Of a DNA stretch of 38,155 bases, positions 1-8,190 are shown piece after piece. The DNA comes from Flavobacteriaceae bacterium (GTDB lineage: Bacteria; Bacteroidota; Bacteroidia; Flavobacteriales; Flavobacteriaceae): contig JABDNM010000230.1 in assembly GCA_013043825.1 (NCBI GenBank), forward strand, positions 1-38,155. Direction: 5' to 3'. Numbering within the stretch: the stretch's first letter is position 1; each line of letters opens with the position of its first letter. The notes under the pieces are model-generated. The model was not told the DNA's origin. It ran no database searches and saw only the letters and a list, made by a program, of their open reading frames with translations. A program made the position numbers and the translations under genes.

Positions 1-855
1 GGAACCGACTACGACAGTAAGATCACTGTTTACAGTGGAGACTGTGGTGCCTTGGTTTGTGTTACCGATAACGATGATACCTGCGGACTTCAGTCTGAAG
101 TACAATGGCAGGGTGATGGTCTAACGACCTATTACATTTTGGTACACGGATTTGCTTCCAACACTGGAAACTTCTCCATGGCACTTACCTGTGCTCCTGT
201 ACCACCACCCAACGATATGATCGCCAACTCGATCGACGTGGATGAGATTGGATTCCCTTATACCGATCCGGCAGTGGCTATGCCAGCTGCTACCTTTGAG
301 GCAGGAAATCCAGCAGGATGTAATATCGACGGAGCCCGAGGAGTATGGTACAACTTTGTGCCTGAAGGCGATGGATTCGCAACAGCGACAATCGTTTCTC
401 CAGCAGGATCCACCTTTGTGAACTTCTTCACCGCACCGGATGAGAACGCCACAGAGGCCGATCTAACCCTGGTTGACTTCCCCGGAGGTAACCAGTGTGT
501 TCCACAGACCGATGCGATCGTTCCAACGGTAGCCGGACAAGCCTATTATGTGTTTGTAGTGAACCATGATGGCATCACCGATATCCAGATCGATGGAGAG
601 AACCTGGGTGTAAATGATAACGCCATCGAAGGATTCACCTATTATCCGAATCCAACCGACGGAGTGATCAATATGAACTCCTTAGAGCAGATCGACCAGG
701 TATTGGTTTACAACATCCTGGGACAGCAAGTAGCTAGCCAGGCCGTTGAGGCCACCAGTGGTCAATTGGATATTTCCCAACTGGCTGTTGGCGCTTACAT
801 CATGAAAGTGACTGTCAATGGAAATGTTGGAACCTATAAGATTATCAAAAAATAA
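1..855 (+). CDS. T9SS-sorted extracellular protein, 3' part only
   Basis: The reading frame is open from base 1, so the gene starts outside the window and only its last 284 residues are visible. The first visible stretch (VYSGDCGALVCVTDNDDTC) looks like one of the beta-sandwich pre-peptidase-type repeats of secreted flavobacterial proteins; a second similar region follows with paired cysteines. The last 75 or so residues, from YPNPTDG to the final KIIKK, form a type A T9SS sorting domain: a PNP turn, a LYNILGQ-like strand (here VYNILGQQV) and a basic end. In this family the domain directs export across the outer membrane and is then cleaved. The protein is therefore probably secreted or bound to the cell surface. 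The role of the missing N-terminal part cannot be judged; it may hold a catalytic domain. Sorting-domain call is firm, overall function unknown. Confidence 0.85.
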   Translation, partial: GTDYDSKITVYSGDCGALVCVTDNDDTCGLQSEVQWQGDGLTTYYILVHGFASNTGNFSMALTCAPVPPPNDMIANSIDVDEIGFPYTDPAVAMPAATFEAGNPAGCNIDGARGVWYNFVPEGDGFATATIVSPAGSTFVNFFTAPDENATEADLTLVDFPGGNQCVPQTDAIVPTVAGQAYYVFVVNHDGITDIQIDGENLGVNDNAIEGFTYYPNPTDGVINMNSLEQIDQVLVYNILGQQVASQAVEATSGQLDISQLAVGAYIMKVTVNGNVGTYKIIKK

Positions 856-888
856 TTTAAAACTGTTAACACTTAAAATCTGATAAAA

Positions 889-1749
889 ATGAAAAAGTTG
901 TATTTATTTATCGTATTGCTAGTAGGAGTAGGTTTCTACAGCAATGCACAGAACACTGTTGAATTTGACGCTAATGCCGCATTTCTAGGATATGCGAATG
1001 TATTTGAATTACCTTCAAATGGAGGAGCTTTTGTATTTGGACAAGCCTGGGGAGTTCCAGACTTGAAAACTGTCGTGGATGCAGGAGGAGGAACTGTAAC
1101 CTTGCAGCCTAATTTCAATGCCTGGGGTGATGGAACAGACCCATTTTGGGTGGATCAAGGAACCGGAGAAGGAAATAAGATCTTTGAAGGGAATACGTAT
1201 GTGGAAGACAATTCGTTGGCTGGAGAAGAACTAACTTTTAACGGGTACGTGGATTCGAACACCATCGACGGAGCATATGAAGTTATTGCTTTTATCAAAG
1301 TATTTAATGGAGATTTCAGCGTATTGAAGGAAGAAACTGTCCCGCTTGTTGGCGGACAGAATTTTTCTGTAGTCTTTACAGATGTTGATCCCGTGGAAGA
1401 TGCTTTCGTCCAGTATGGGTGTAAAGTTACAGGCGTTAATGCCAATCCGGCAGATGAAGGAACATTAGGAAGTGTAGTCGTAACTGCTCCTAATTTAGGA
1501 GTGAATGACAATGCTTTGATCGACGTATCGGTTTATCCAAATCCAGCTACAACGGAGTGGAATGTACGTTCAGGTAACCAAATAATTCAGAATGTAGAAT
1601 TGTACAATGTCCTGGGCGCCTTGGTTGAACGAATCGTTGTAGACTCAAATTCTGTAAGTATCAGTAATGAATCATTGGAGTCTGGGATCTACTTGGCGAA
1701 TATCATCACTGAAGTAGGAACAAGATCGATAAAATTGATCAAAAGGTAG
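889..1749 (+). CDS. T9SS-sorted secreted protein, unknown function
   Basis: A 286-aa protein with a clear signal peptide (MKKLYLFIVLLVGVGFYSNAQ, cleavage likely after NAQ). The middle, about residues 22-205, is beta-rich and Asp/Gly-rich without a catalytic motif I recognise. The end, from VYPNPAT to KLIKR, is a type A T9SS sorting domain (ELYNVLGALVE strand, basic tail). It starts 33 bases after the preceding T9SS gene, so the two may be co-transcribed, and it is followed by a strong terminator at 1780-1812. Both genes carry the same LGVNDNA linker just before the sorting domain, although their codons differ. Export and surface or extracellular location are well supported by family knowledge; a substrate or partner is not visible. 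Confidence 0.85.
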   Translation: MKKLYLFIVLLVGVGFYSNAQNTVEFDANAAFLGYANVFELPSNGGAFVFGQAWGVPDLKTVVDAGGGTVTLQPNFNAWGDGTDPFWVDQGTGEGNKIFEGNTYVEDNSLAGEELTFNGYVDSNTIDGAYEVIAFIKVFNGDFSVLKEETVPLVGGQNFSVVFTDVDPVEDAFVQYGCKVTGVNANPADEGTLGSVVVTAPNLGVNDNALIDVSVYPNPATTEWNVRSGNQIIQNVELYNVLGALVERIVVDSNSVSISNESLESGIYLANIITEVGTRSIKLIKR

Positions 1750-1779
1750 TTTTATAGTTTAATTTTTTAGTTAGTAAGG

Positions 1780-1812
1780 TGGGTCTCAGCATTTTTTGAG
1801 GCCCATTTTTTT
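1780..1812 (+). terminator. intrinsic terminator after T9SS gene pair
   Basis: A 9-bp stem pairs 1780-1788 (TGGGTCTCA) with 1797-1805 (TGAGGCCCA), with one G-T wobble. The loop is T-rich and a run of seven T residues follows at 1806-1812. It lies 30 bases after the stop at 1749, and the convergent gene on the other strand ends at 1816. Confidence 0.85.
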
Positions 1813-1815
1813 GAA

Positions 1816-2274
1816 TCAATGAACGTCATCTATTACAACATGCTTTCCACTAAAAGTAAACGAATCTCCTTTCTTTTTTCCCATAAGTAGTTGCCCAATA
1901 GGCGAACCCACTGAAATACAAATGTAGTTGCTGCCATTCACACTCACCATTCCCGCAGAAATGCTGAGGAAATAATTAGCGGTTTTTGTGGTAACAAGGC
2001 TCCCTAATTTCACCATCCCATTCGCAGAATAGATAGAAACCCGATGCAGAATCGCCTCAATATTCTCAACCTGCATAAGATGCATCCCAATGTTTTCACG
2101 CTGCAATTGAAGCATCGCCCGACCGGTATTATGCTTGTCTCCCGCCGAACTTTTCTCTTCCATTTTCATTGAATCTTCAACGGCCGTGATCGATTCAAGG
2201 ATGCGTTCCTTCCTATCCTTAACATGTTTGAAGCACATGAGCAGCAAGGCTTCTTTTAGTTCAGTGGGAGTCAT
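1816..2274 (-). CDS. GreA/GreB-family transcription elongation factor-like protein
   Basis: A 152-aa protein. Its last 60 residues match the C-terminal FKBP-like domain of GreA/GreB (VGSPIGQLLMGKKKGDSFTF, compared with the family's SPIGqALLGkkvGD pattern). The N-terminal part is charged and helical, as expected for the coiled coil that Gre factors push into the RNA polymerase secondary channel, but its sequence is diverged and I cannot identify the acidic tip residues that trigger transcript cleavage. It is the only Gre-like gene in the window. The start ATG lies inside the end of the upstream mtgA gene (14-base overlap), which suggests translational coupling. Such proteins are sometimes mis-annotated as 3-oxoacyl-ACP synthase in Bacteroidota; nothing here supports that name. 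The fold is likely; true cleavage activity is uncertain. Confidence 0.7.
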   Translation of the reverse strand: MTPTELKEALLLMCFKHVKDRKERILESITAVEDSMKMEEKSSAGDKHNTGRAMLQLQRENIGMHLMQVENIEAILHRVSIYSANGMVKLGSLVTTKTANYFLSISAGMVSVNGSNYICISVGSPIGQLLMGKKKGDSFTFSGKHVVIDDVH

Positions 2275-2950
2275 TCTTGGCTAGATTTAGATCTCCGTAA
2301 TTATTCATTTGAGTAAGCACCCACTGTTTTCTTTTTTCAAGGTAGGGTGTTCTCGGGGATGCCTTGTATTTTCTTGGGTTAGGCAGTATGCTGGCAATAG
2401 CCGCGGCCTGGTGACGCGAAAGATGTGTGGCCTTGGTATTGAACCAATAGTTCGCAGCTGCTTCAACACCATAAATTCCGTCACCCATTTCAATGCTGTT
2501 GAGGTAGACCTCCAAAATGCGTTCTTTGCTCCACAAATTCTCAATAAGGAATGTGAAATAGGCCTCCAGCCCTTTTCGAAGCCAGCTTCTCCCGGGCCAG
2601 AGGAATACATTTTTGGCCGTTTGTTGTGAAATTGTACTTGCTCCTCGAATTTTGTCCCCTGTCTTGTTGTATGAAATGGCCTTTTCTATGGCTTCGTAGT
2701 CGAAACCTGAATGTTCCAGGAAGCGTTGGTCTTCAGCACAGATTACGGCCAATTGTATCTCTTCGGAAATTTGGTCCAACGCGATCCAATCGTGTTTAAT
2801 ATCGTAACTCGATTCTGCCTGAAATGCTCGAATGGCCATAAGTGGGGTAAATGGAACCGGAACAAACCGATAGATCACTACCCAAACTACGGTGAGGACC
2901 ACAAACCAAATCAATAGCTTGAAGATGCGCCTGGCAATTCTTTTGAGCAT
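2261..2950 (-). CDS. mtgA: monofunctional peptidoglycan glycosyltransferase
   Basis: A GT51-family enzyme that polymerises lipid II into glycan strands at the outer face of the inner membrane. One N-terminal membrane helix (about residues 8-28, LIWFVVLTVVWVVIYRFV) anchors it. The diagnostic motifs follow: AEDQRFLEHSGFD with the catalytic glutamate, then GASTISQQTAKNVFLWPGRS, then RKGLEAYFT and ERILEVYLNSIEMG. No transpeptidase domain follows, so it is the monofunctional type, with a normal length of 229 aa. I chose the ATG at 2950 because MLKRIARRIFKLL gives a standard basic-plus-helix N-terminus; an ATG nine codons upstream (2977) is also in frame. The gene overlaps the Gre-like gene downstream and follows the FAD oxidoreductase after 71 bases. 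Confidence 0.92.
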   Translation of the reverse strand: MLKRIARRIFKLLIWFVVLTVVWVVIYRFVPVPFTPLMAIRAFQAESSYDIKHDWIALDQISEEIQLAVICAEDQRFLEHSGFDYEAIEKAISYNKTGDKIRGASTISQQTAKNVFLWPGRSWLRKGLEAYFTFLIENLWSKERILEVYLNSIEMGDGIYGVEAAANYWFNTKATHLSRHQAAAIASILPNPRKYKASPRTPYLEKRKQWVLTQMNNYGDLNLAKNDSH

Positions 2951-3021
2951 TTTCAGATTCAAATAAGACCACAACAAGAAGAAACCGGCGGTTTCAAACT
3001 TCTACGATCCAAGTTTTTAGT

Positions 3022-4143
3022 TTAAGCTAGTTGTGCGAGTTGTTGTCCTACTGCGCTGCCAATGGCAACTCCCATTCCACCGAGTCGAATGCCACAATAG
3101 ACATTCGCATCCAATTCTTTTACAATGGGCTTCTTTTGTCCGCCAACTCCCATGATACCGCTCCAGCGGCTTTCTATTTCAAACGCAGTATTAGGCAGTA
3201 TTGTTGTACGCAAAAGTTCCTCTAACTTATGCTGAATGAGCTGCGTAAGGCCCAGCTGGGTAGTTTGTTCCCCTTTAAAATCCAAATTGCGGCCTCCTCC
3301 CAAAAGAACCCGGTTGTCGATATTACGAAAATAGTAGTAACCGCGATCCAAATGAAAAGTTCCTTTCAAATGAAGATCTTTAATTGGTTTGGTAATAAGA
3401 ACCTGTGCCCTTGCTGGCTTCACTTCTTGCTCGATGATACGGTTCGCGAAACCATTGGTGGCTATAAAAAGTTTTCTTGTTCTTAGTTCGTGAAAATCAT
3501 TCAAAATGAGCGAAATTTCATCATTTTTGCACGCAAATGAGCTAATTTTGGCTGAATTCAGGATTATTATGTCATTTTTTGCACATTTTTGAATTAATCC
3601 TAACATCATTTTACCGGTGTCCAATTGACCTTCAAATTGATTAAAAATTAGCTGTTTTTGCACATTTTTGAAGGAAAAGGGGTCTTTTTTTAACAAAAAC
3701 ACCTCTTTTTCGTCAAAAACCGCATCTTTTATTAAATTATTGATCCGACTCATTTCTGAAACGCATGTTTCATATAATTCCTCATCATTTTTGGTGAAAA
3801 CTTCATACCCGCCGTGGGCCTGGTAGTCCAGAAGTTCATCGCCCAGGGTGTTTCTTAACAGTTGCAAACCTTTAACGCGTTCTCTCACTAACTGGATTAC
3901 CTCTTCTTCAGAATGCGTTTTAAGATCGTCAAGGATCTCCGAGACACTTCCGAAGCAGGCAAAGCCAGCGTTCTTCGTGCTGGCGCCGCTGGGTAGAAGT
4001 CCTTGTTCGAAGACGCGTATCGTACTTTTCGGGTATTTCTTCCGAAGGGATAAAGCACAGCTCAATCCAACGATCCCGCTTCCCACAATGGCGAAATCAA
4101 TATGGGATAACCAGCTTTTATGTTCCCAATACGAAAAGTTCAT
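3022..4143 (-). CDS. FAD-dependent oxidoreductase, glycine/D-amino-acid oxidase (DAO) family
   Basis: A 373-aa flavoprotein. The N-terminal Rossmann motif is IVGSGIVGLSCALSL, followed by an acidic residue ending the second strand (RVFEQG), typical of FAD binding. SGASTKNAGFACFGS matches the flavin-contacting loop of DAO proteins, and the C-terminal RLGGMGVAIGSAVGQQ is the second FAD contact of this family. Members oxidise amines or amino acids such as glycine, sarcosine or D-amino acids; the substrate cannot be read from the sequence. There is no signal peptide, so it is presumably cytoplasmic. The central third (about 3480-3760) is markedly richer in A+T than the flanks and contains an 18-base direct repeat. 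Transcribed ahead of mtgA. No TAnnTTTG box is evident upstream. Confidence 0.85.
   Translation of the reverse strand: MNFSYWEHKSWLSHIDFAIVGSGIVGLSCALSLRKKYPKSTIRVFEQGLLPSGASTKNAGFACFGSVSEILDDLKTHSEEEVIQLVRERVKGLQLLRNTLGDELLDYQAHGGYEVFTKNDEELYETCVSEMSRINNLIKDAVFDEKEVFLLKKDPFSFKNVQKQLIFNQFEGQLDTGKMMLGLIQKCAKNDIIILNSAKISSFACKNDEISLILNDFHELRTRKLFIATNGFANRIIEQEVKPARAQVLITKPIKDLHLKGTFHLDRGYYYFRNIDNRVLLGGGRNLDFKGEQTTQLGLTQLIQHKLEELLRTTILPNTAFEIESRWSGIMGVGGQKKPIVKELDANVYCGIRLGGMGVAIGSAVGQQLAQLA
3576..3672. repeat. 18-base direct repeat inside the FAD oxidoreductase gene
   Basis: The sequence TTTTTGCACATTTTTGAA occurs at 3576-3593 and again at 3655-3672, 79 bases apart. A shorter version, TTTTTGCAC, lies at 3524-3532. 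Both full copies are inside the coding region and keep the reading frame open in different phases of the protein. Local A+T content is high. Confidence 0.8.
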
Positions 4144-4245
4144 AACTCTTTATTCTATGGTAAAGTTCAAAAAAGAAGCGCCAAACTCCAAAGATCTTGC
4201 ATCATTACTGGAATTCAGCGCTTTTAGTTGGTTTTTCTTTCCAGC

Positions 4246-5601
4246 TTAAGAACCTTCAGACTGTGGTTTCATTTTCCAGTCGTTCATGAAGGCAGTGGTG
4301 TAATTTCCCTCCACATAAGCCGGATCATCCATGAGTTGACGATGAAATGGAATGGTCGTTTTAATTCCTTCAATTACAAATTCGTCCAGGGCCCGCTTCA
4401 TTTTTGAGATAGCCTCTTCGCGTGTCTGAGCTGTGGTGATCAATTTCGCGATCATGGAGTCGTAATTAGGCGGGATCACATATCCCGCATAAACATGGGT
4501 ATCTAAGCGAACGCCATGCCCTCCAGGAGCGTGTAAAGTGGTTATCTTCCCGGGTGAAGGCCTGAAATTATTATAGGGGTCCTCTGCATTGATCCTGCAT
4601 TCGATCGAGTGTAAAGAAGGAAAATAGTTTTTTCCGGAGATAGGCACTCCCGCGGCTACCAGGATTTGCTCCCGTATGAGGTCGTGGTCCACTACCTGCT
4701 CGGTGATGGGGTGTTCCACCTGGATTCGTGTATTCATCTCCATAAAATAGAAATTCCGGTGCTTATCCACCAAGAATTCAACGGTGCCCGCACCTTCATA
4801 CTTGATATATTCTGCCGCCTTCACCGCTGCTTTTCCCATGGCCTCGCGCAATTCCTTGGTCATGAACGGGCTTGGGGTTTCCTCGGTGAGCTTTTGATGT
4901 CTGCGCTGGACCGAACAATCCCGTTCGCTGAGGTGACAGGCTTTTCCCCTGCTATCTCCCACTATTTGTATCTCGATATGTCTGGGTTCCTCGATGAGTT
5001 TTTCCATATACATATCGTCATTGCCAAAGGCAGCCTTACTTTCTTGTCTGGCCGATTCCCAAGCCTCTTGCAATTCATCCTCTTCCCATACAGCTCTCAT
5101 TCCTTTTCCACCACCTCCGGCACTCGCCTTAAGCATGACCGGATACCCGGTTTCCTTGGCAACTTTTTTGCAGGTCTCAAAATCGGGAATTATACCTTCA
5201 CTTCCGGGAACACAAGGAACTCCGGCTGCTAACATGGTTGATTTTGCGGAAGCCTTATCCCCCATTTTATTGATCATCTCGGCCGAGGCACCAATGAATT
5301 TGATATTATGTTCTTCACAGATCTTGGAAAATTTAGCGTTTTCAGAAAGAAATCCATATCCGGGGTGTATGGCATCTGCATTGGTGATTTCGGCAGCTGC
5401 TATAATATTTGATATCTTCAAATAACTTTCGCTGCTCGGAGGCGGCCCTATACAAACCGCTTCATCGGCAAAGCGAACATGCAGGCTCTCAGCATCCGCG
5501 GTGGAATAAACAGCAACCGTTTTAATTCCCATTTCCTTACATGTTCGAATGACACGTAGGGCAATTTCACCCCTATTTGCAATCAATATCTTTTTAAACA
5601 T
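4246..5601 (-). CDS. accC: acetyl-CoA carboxylase, biotin carboxylase subunit
   Basis: Carries out the first half-reaction of acetyl-CoA carboxylase: ATP-dependent carboxylation of the biotin on AccB, supplying malonyl-CoA for fatty-acid synthesis. The 451-aa length is normal. The N-terminus [20 protein letters not shown] is the family signature. The ATP-grasp glycine loop is [14 protein letters not shown], and catalytic-site segments [25 protein letters not shown] and [16 protein letters not shown] are intact. The C-terminal biotin carboxylase domain (ECRINAEDP) is complete. It lies 73 bases downstream of accB on the same strand. A perfect TAnnTTTG box at 5609-5616 sits only 7 bases before the ATG, so it may be transcribed separately as well as with accB. 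Confidence 0.97.
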   Translation of the reverse strand: MFKKILIANRGEIALRVIRTCKEMGIKTVAVYSTADAESLHVRFADEAVCIGPPPSSESYLKISNIIAAAEITNADAIHPGYGFLSENAKFSKICEEHNIKFIGASAEMINKMGDKASAKSTMLAAGVPCVPGSEGIIPDFETCKKVAKETGYPVMLKASAGGGGKGMRAVWEEDELQEAWESARQESKAAFGNDDMYMEKLIEEPRHIEIQIVGDSRGKACHLSERDCSVQRRHQKLTEETPSPFMTKELREAMGKAAVKAAEYIKYEGAGTVEFLVDKHRNFYFMEMNTRIQVEHPITEQVVDHDLIREQILVAAGVPISGKNYFPSLHSIECRINAEDPYNNFRPSPGKITTLHAPGGHGVRLDTHVYAGYVIPPNYDSMIAKLITTAQTREEAISKMKRALDEFVIEGIKTTIPFHRQLMDDPAYVEGNYTTAFMNDWKMKPQSEGS

Positions 5602-5608
5602 AGTATTT

Positions 5609-5616
5609 CAAATATA
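5609..5616 (-). promoter_or_regulatory. candidate -7 box (TATATTTG) of accC
   Basis: On the minus strand this reads TATATTTG, an exact match to the Bacteroidota -7 consensus TAnnTTTG. It ends 7 bases before the accC start codon, so the predicted transcript would have almost no leader. No convincing -33 TTTG was found at the usual distance. Confidence 0.5.
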
Positions 5617-5674
5617 AATTGGCCTTGAATTCATCATAAAAATGACCAACTCTTCCAGGCTTCTGGGATTTAAG

Positions 5675-6166
5675 TTATGATGGGTCGATGACGAAAAGCG
5701 GTTGATCGAATTCCACAGGTGAGGAATCGTCAACCAATACCTTTACCAGCTTCCCTGAAACTTCGCTCTCGATCTCATTGAACAGCTTCATCGCTTCAAT
5801 GATACAAAGAACATCTCCAACTGCGACCATATCACCTACTTCCAAGAATACAGGCTTGTCGGGTGAAGGTTTCCGATAAAAAGTTCCAATGATAGGAGAT
5901 TTAATCGTGATATAATTCGAATCGTCTTCAGCAGCCGGTTTTTCGACAGGCGGTGCTGCCGGCGCTTGCTCAGCAGGAGCAGCAGCAGGTGCTGTCGGGG
6001 CTGCCGCAGGAGTCATGGCCGGTAATTGCTGGATGTAAGTAGTTTCTCCCTTGTCACCTTCTCCGGTTCGAATGGTGATCTTCACATCTTCCATTTCAAG
6101 CTTTACTTCTCTGGCTCCCGATTTTGCCACGAACTTGATTAGGTTTTGAATGTCTTTTAATTCCAT
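5675..6166 (-). CDS. accB: biotin carboxyl carrier protein of acetyl-CoA carboxylase
   Basis: A 163-aa carrier that bears the biotin moved between the AccC and carboxyltransferase active sites. The N-terminal part (MELKDIQNLIKFVAKSGARE) matches the BCCP dimer-facing region. An Ala/Pro-rich flexible linker follows (about residues 50-80). The C-terminal biotinyl domain contains EAMKLFNEIE with the acceptor lysine at residue 127; the usual EAMKLMNEIE has M where this has F. The preceding thumb-like loop region (PIIGTFYRKPSPDKP) is present. I set the start at 6166 because family similarity begins exactly at MELKD; an upstream ATG in the same frame (6256) would run into the end of fabH. It is 22 bases from the fabH stop and followed by accC, so the three probably form one unit. 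Confidence 0.96.
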   Translation of the reverse strand: MELKDIQNLIKFVAKSGAREVKLEMEDVKITIRTGEGDKGETTYIQQLPAMTPAAAPTAPAAAPAEQAPAAPPVEKPAAEDDSNYITIKSPIIGTFYRKPSPDKPVFLEVGDMVAVGDVLCIIEAMKLFNEIESEVSGKLVKVLVDDSSPVEFDQPLFVIDPS

Positions 6167-6188
6167 ATGATTGTTGTTGATTGGTCTT

Positions 6189-7187
6189 TTATTTTCCGTT
6201 ATAGGCCCATTTGAGATAAAGGGCGCCCCAGGTAAACCCACCGCCAAAGGCTGCAAATATAATATTGTCGCCTTTTTTTAACAGACTTTCATAATCATGT
6301 AAACAGAGCGGCAGTGTTGCGGAAGTTGTATTTCCGTATTTATGAATATTCATCATGACTTTCTCTTCTGGTAAATTCATTCGATTCGCAGTAGCGTCAA
6401 TGATTCTTTTATTTGCTTGGTGGGGCACCAACCATTGAACATCATCGCCACTTAAACCATTGCGCTCCATGATCCGTGCGCTAACGTCCGCCATGTTGGA
6501 AACAGCAAATTTGAACACAGTTCGTCCGTCCTGAAACACATAGTGTTGTTTGTTGGCTACAGTTTCTTCACTTGCGGGTAATATGGACCCCCCTGCGTCG
6601 ATCTTTAAATGTGGCCTCCCTACGCCATCTGTCCTCAAGATCTCGTCCTGAACTCCGAGGCCATCAGTGTTGGGCTCAAGTAATACTGCTCCGGCACCAT
6701 CACCAAAGATGATACATGTAGTACGATCTTCATAATCGATGATGGACGACATTTTATCGGCACCAATAAGAAGCACTTTTTTGTATTTTCCAGACTCGAT
6801 GTACCTCGCTGCTGTAGACAACCCAAATAAAAAGCTGGAACAGGCAGCGACCAAGTCGTAAGAAAATGCATTAACTGCACCAATTTGTGTTGCTACATAA
6901 ACTCCTGTAACCGCCACAGGCATATCCGGCGTTGCCGTTGCCATGATTACCATGTCGATATCTTCCGGGTTGGTGTTGCTCTTTTTAAGAAGGTCTTTGG
7001 CTGCTTGTATAGCGAGGTAGGAGGTCCCTTTGCCTTTGTCCTTTAGAATTCGTCGTTCCTTTATCCCGGTTCGGGTGGTGATCCACTCGTCGTTGGTATC
7101 TACCATGGTTTCCAGGATTTCATTCGTGAGAACGTATTCCGGGACATAGGCTCCAACAGCTGTAATCGCCGCTGTTATTTTACTCAT
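6189..7187 (-). CDS. fabH: beta-ketoacyl-ACP synthase III
   Basis: Starts fatty-acid synthesis by condensing an acyl-CoA primer with malonyl-ACP. It is 332 aa, normal for FabH. The catalytic triad is visible as Cys116 ([13 protein letters not shown]), His256 ([11 protein letters not shown]) and Asn286 ([10 protein letters not shown]). GDGAGAVLL and the C-terminal [13 protein letters not shown] are further family signatures. In many bacteria the order is yceD-rpmF-plsX-fabH; here plsX is absent from between rpmF and fabH. The 180-base gap upstream contains the rpmF terminator (7307-7344) and AT-rich DNA but no exact TAnnTTTG box, so whether fabH depends on its own promoter or on read-through is open. 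Confidence 0.96.
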   Translation of the reverse strand: MSKITAAITAVGAYVPEYVLTNEILETMVDTNDEWITTRTGIKERRILKDKGKGTSYLAIQAAKDLLKKSNTNPEDIDMVIMATATPDMPVAVTGVYVATQIGAVNAFSYDLVAACSSFLFGLSTAARYIESGKYKKVLLIGADKMSSIIDYEDRTTCIIFGDGAGAVLLEPNTDGLGVQDEILRTDGVGRPHLKIDAGGSILPASEETVANKQHYVFQDGRTVFKFAVSNMADVSARIMERNGLSGDDVQWLVPHQANKRIIDATANRMNLPEEKVMMNIHKYGNTTSATLPLCLHDYESLLKKGDNIIFAAFGGGFTWGALYLKWAYNGK

Positions 7188-7306
7188 ATAGTTGAATTAA
7201 AAATCAACAAAATTGGTCAAAAAGCATTGAAAAGGAGTGAAAATTACTAATTTTTAATCAAAAACAGGCCAAAAATCAGTTTTTTTGAATTTTAGAAAAT
7301 GCTAAT

Positions 7307-7344
7307 AAAAAACTCCCATTGCGCTACAATTTGAGCAATGAGAG
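7307..7344 (-). terminator. intrinsic terminator downstream of rpmF
   Basis: On the minus strand CTCTCATTGC (7344-7335) pairs with GCAATGGGAG (7322-7313), a 10-bp stem with one mismatch and a 12-base loop. A run of six T residues follows at 7312-7307. It starts 24 bases after the rpmF stop and separates rpmF from fabH. Confidence 0.85.
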
Positions 7345-7367
7345 TAGGATTTTAAAGTAAACTTATT

Positions 7368-7565
7368 TTAAGCTTCTACCTCTTCGGTGGCATCAATTAC
7401 TACCTGGCCTCTGTAATAGAGTTTTCCTTCGTGCCAATGAGCTCTATGATAAAGATGCGCTTCGCCAGTGGTTGGGTCAGTCGCAATTTGAGGTGTTGTG
7501 GCCTTATAATGAGTTCTGCGCTTATCTCTTCTGGTTTTCGAGATTTTTCTCTTAGGATGTGCCAT
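7368..7565 (-). CDS. rpmF: 50S ribosomal protein L32
   Basis: A 65-aa basic protein beginning [20 protein letters not shown], the L32 signature. It has no cysteines, so it is a zinc-independent form. The C-terminal part ([20 protein letters not shown] and YYRGQVV) is typical of Bacteroidota. The gene follows the DUF177 gene after only 8 bases, the widely conserved yceD-rpmF pairing, and is followed by a strong terminator. Confidence 0.97.
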   Translation of the reverse strand: MAHPKRKISKTRRDKRRTHYKATTPQIATDPTTGEAHLYHRAHWHEGKLYYRGQVVIDATEEVEA

Positions 7566-7573
7566 TATTTATA

Positions 7574-8110
7574 TTATTTGTCCGTTAATAGTTTTTTCAA
7601 GTCGTCCCAACGGGGGTCGGTCGATCGATTTTCCTCGTCTTCCTGGCCTTTTGGGCTTAATTCTTCGAGTTTATCAAGTATGTCGCTTTGTAATGTACCA
7701 TCTGCCACTCCCGGGTGTATCCGGCGTGCCGGCATGGCTAAGACTATGGATTCGTAAATATATTGCCGAATATCCACTTCATGGCTGCCATGAGGAAGTA
7801 TCAATAGATCTTCATTCTCATCGTTGAAGGCTTCACCAAACTTAACTACAAAGTGATAGGTTCCACTCAAGCCTTGATCATAAGGCTCGTTAGTAATGTC
7901 ACAATTTACATTGACCAACCCCTTAAAATCGAGGGTAAATTCCAGTAAGGTAGCTTTCTTATCCAATAAGACATCCAAATGAACATTGGTGTTATTGAAT
8001 TCGTCATACTCAAAATCTTCAAAGAACGCATTGTTAATTTCAAACTTATAGGTGTGAATTCCAATCTTTAATCCTACAAAAGGAATTGTAAAATCTCGCT
8101 GTTCCTTCAT
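7574..8110 (-). CDS. DUF177 (YceD-family) protein
   Basis: A 178-aa protein of the DUF177/YceD family, which is almost always encoded directly before rpmF and in several bacteria and plants affects 23S rRNA or large-subunit maturation. The family core is seen in FTLDFKGLVNVNCDITNEPYDQ, which corresponds to the usual CxRCL-type segment, though only one of its cysteines is present, and in HGSHEVDIRQYIYESIVLAMPARRIHPG. The C-terminus DPRWDDLKKLL is also conserved. I set the start at 8110 (MKEQRDFTIPFVGLK), where family-like sequence begins; an ATG 16 codons upstream is in frame but its leading residues look non-coding and overlap the likely transcript start. Confidence 0.88.
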   Translation of the reverse strand: MKEQRDFTIPFVGLKIGIHTYKFEINNAFFEDFEYDEFNNTNVHLDVLLDKKATLLEFTLDFKGLVNVNCDITNEPYDQGLSGTYHFVVKFGEAFNDENEDLLILPHGSHEVDIRQYIYESIVLAMPARRIHPGVADGTLQSDILDKLEELSPKGQEDEENRSTDPRWDDLKKLLTDK

Positions 8111-8155
8111 TTTCACACCAAATTTTAAGCATCCACCTTGTAAATAAGGCGGGTG

Positions 8156-8163
8156 CAAAGATA
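8156..8163 (-). promoter_or_regulatory. candidate -7 box (TATCTTTG) of the DUF177-rpmF unit
   Basis: On the minus strand TATCTTTG matches the TAnnTTTG consensus exactly. It lies 45 bases before the chosen DUF177 start, leaving a leader of about 40 bases. No clear -33 TTTG is visible upstream. Position supports the start at 8110 over the longer form. Confidence 0.5.
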
Positions 8164-8190
8164 GAAAATAATTTTATACGCCGAATGTAA

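Noticed and set aside
4666-5232. Plus-strand frame of 188 codons inside accC
   Set aside because: Antisense to intact biotin carboxylase motifs; histidine- and phenylalanine-rich noise product.
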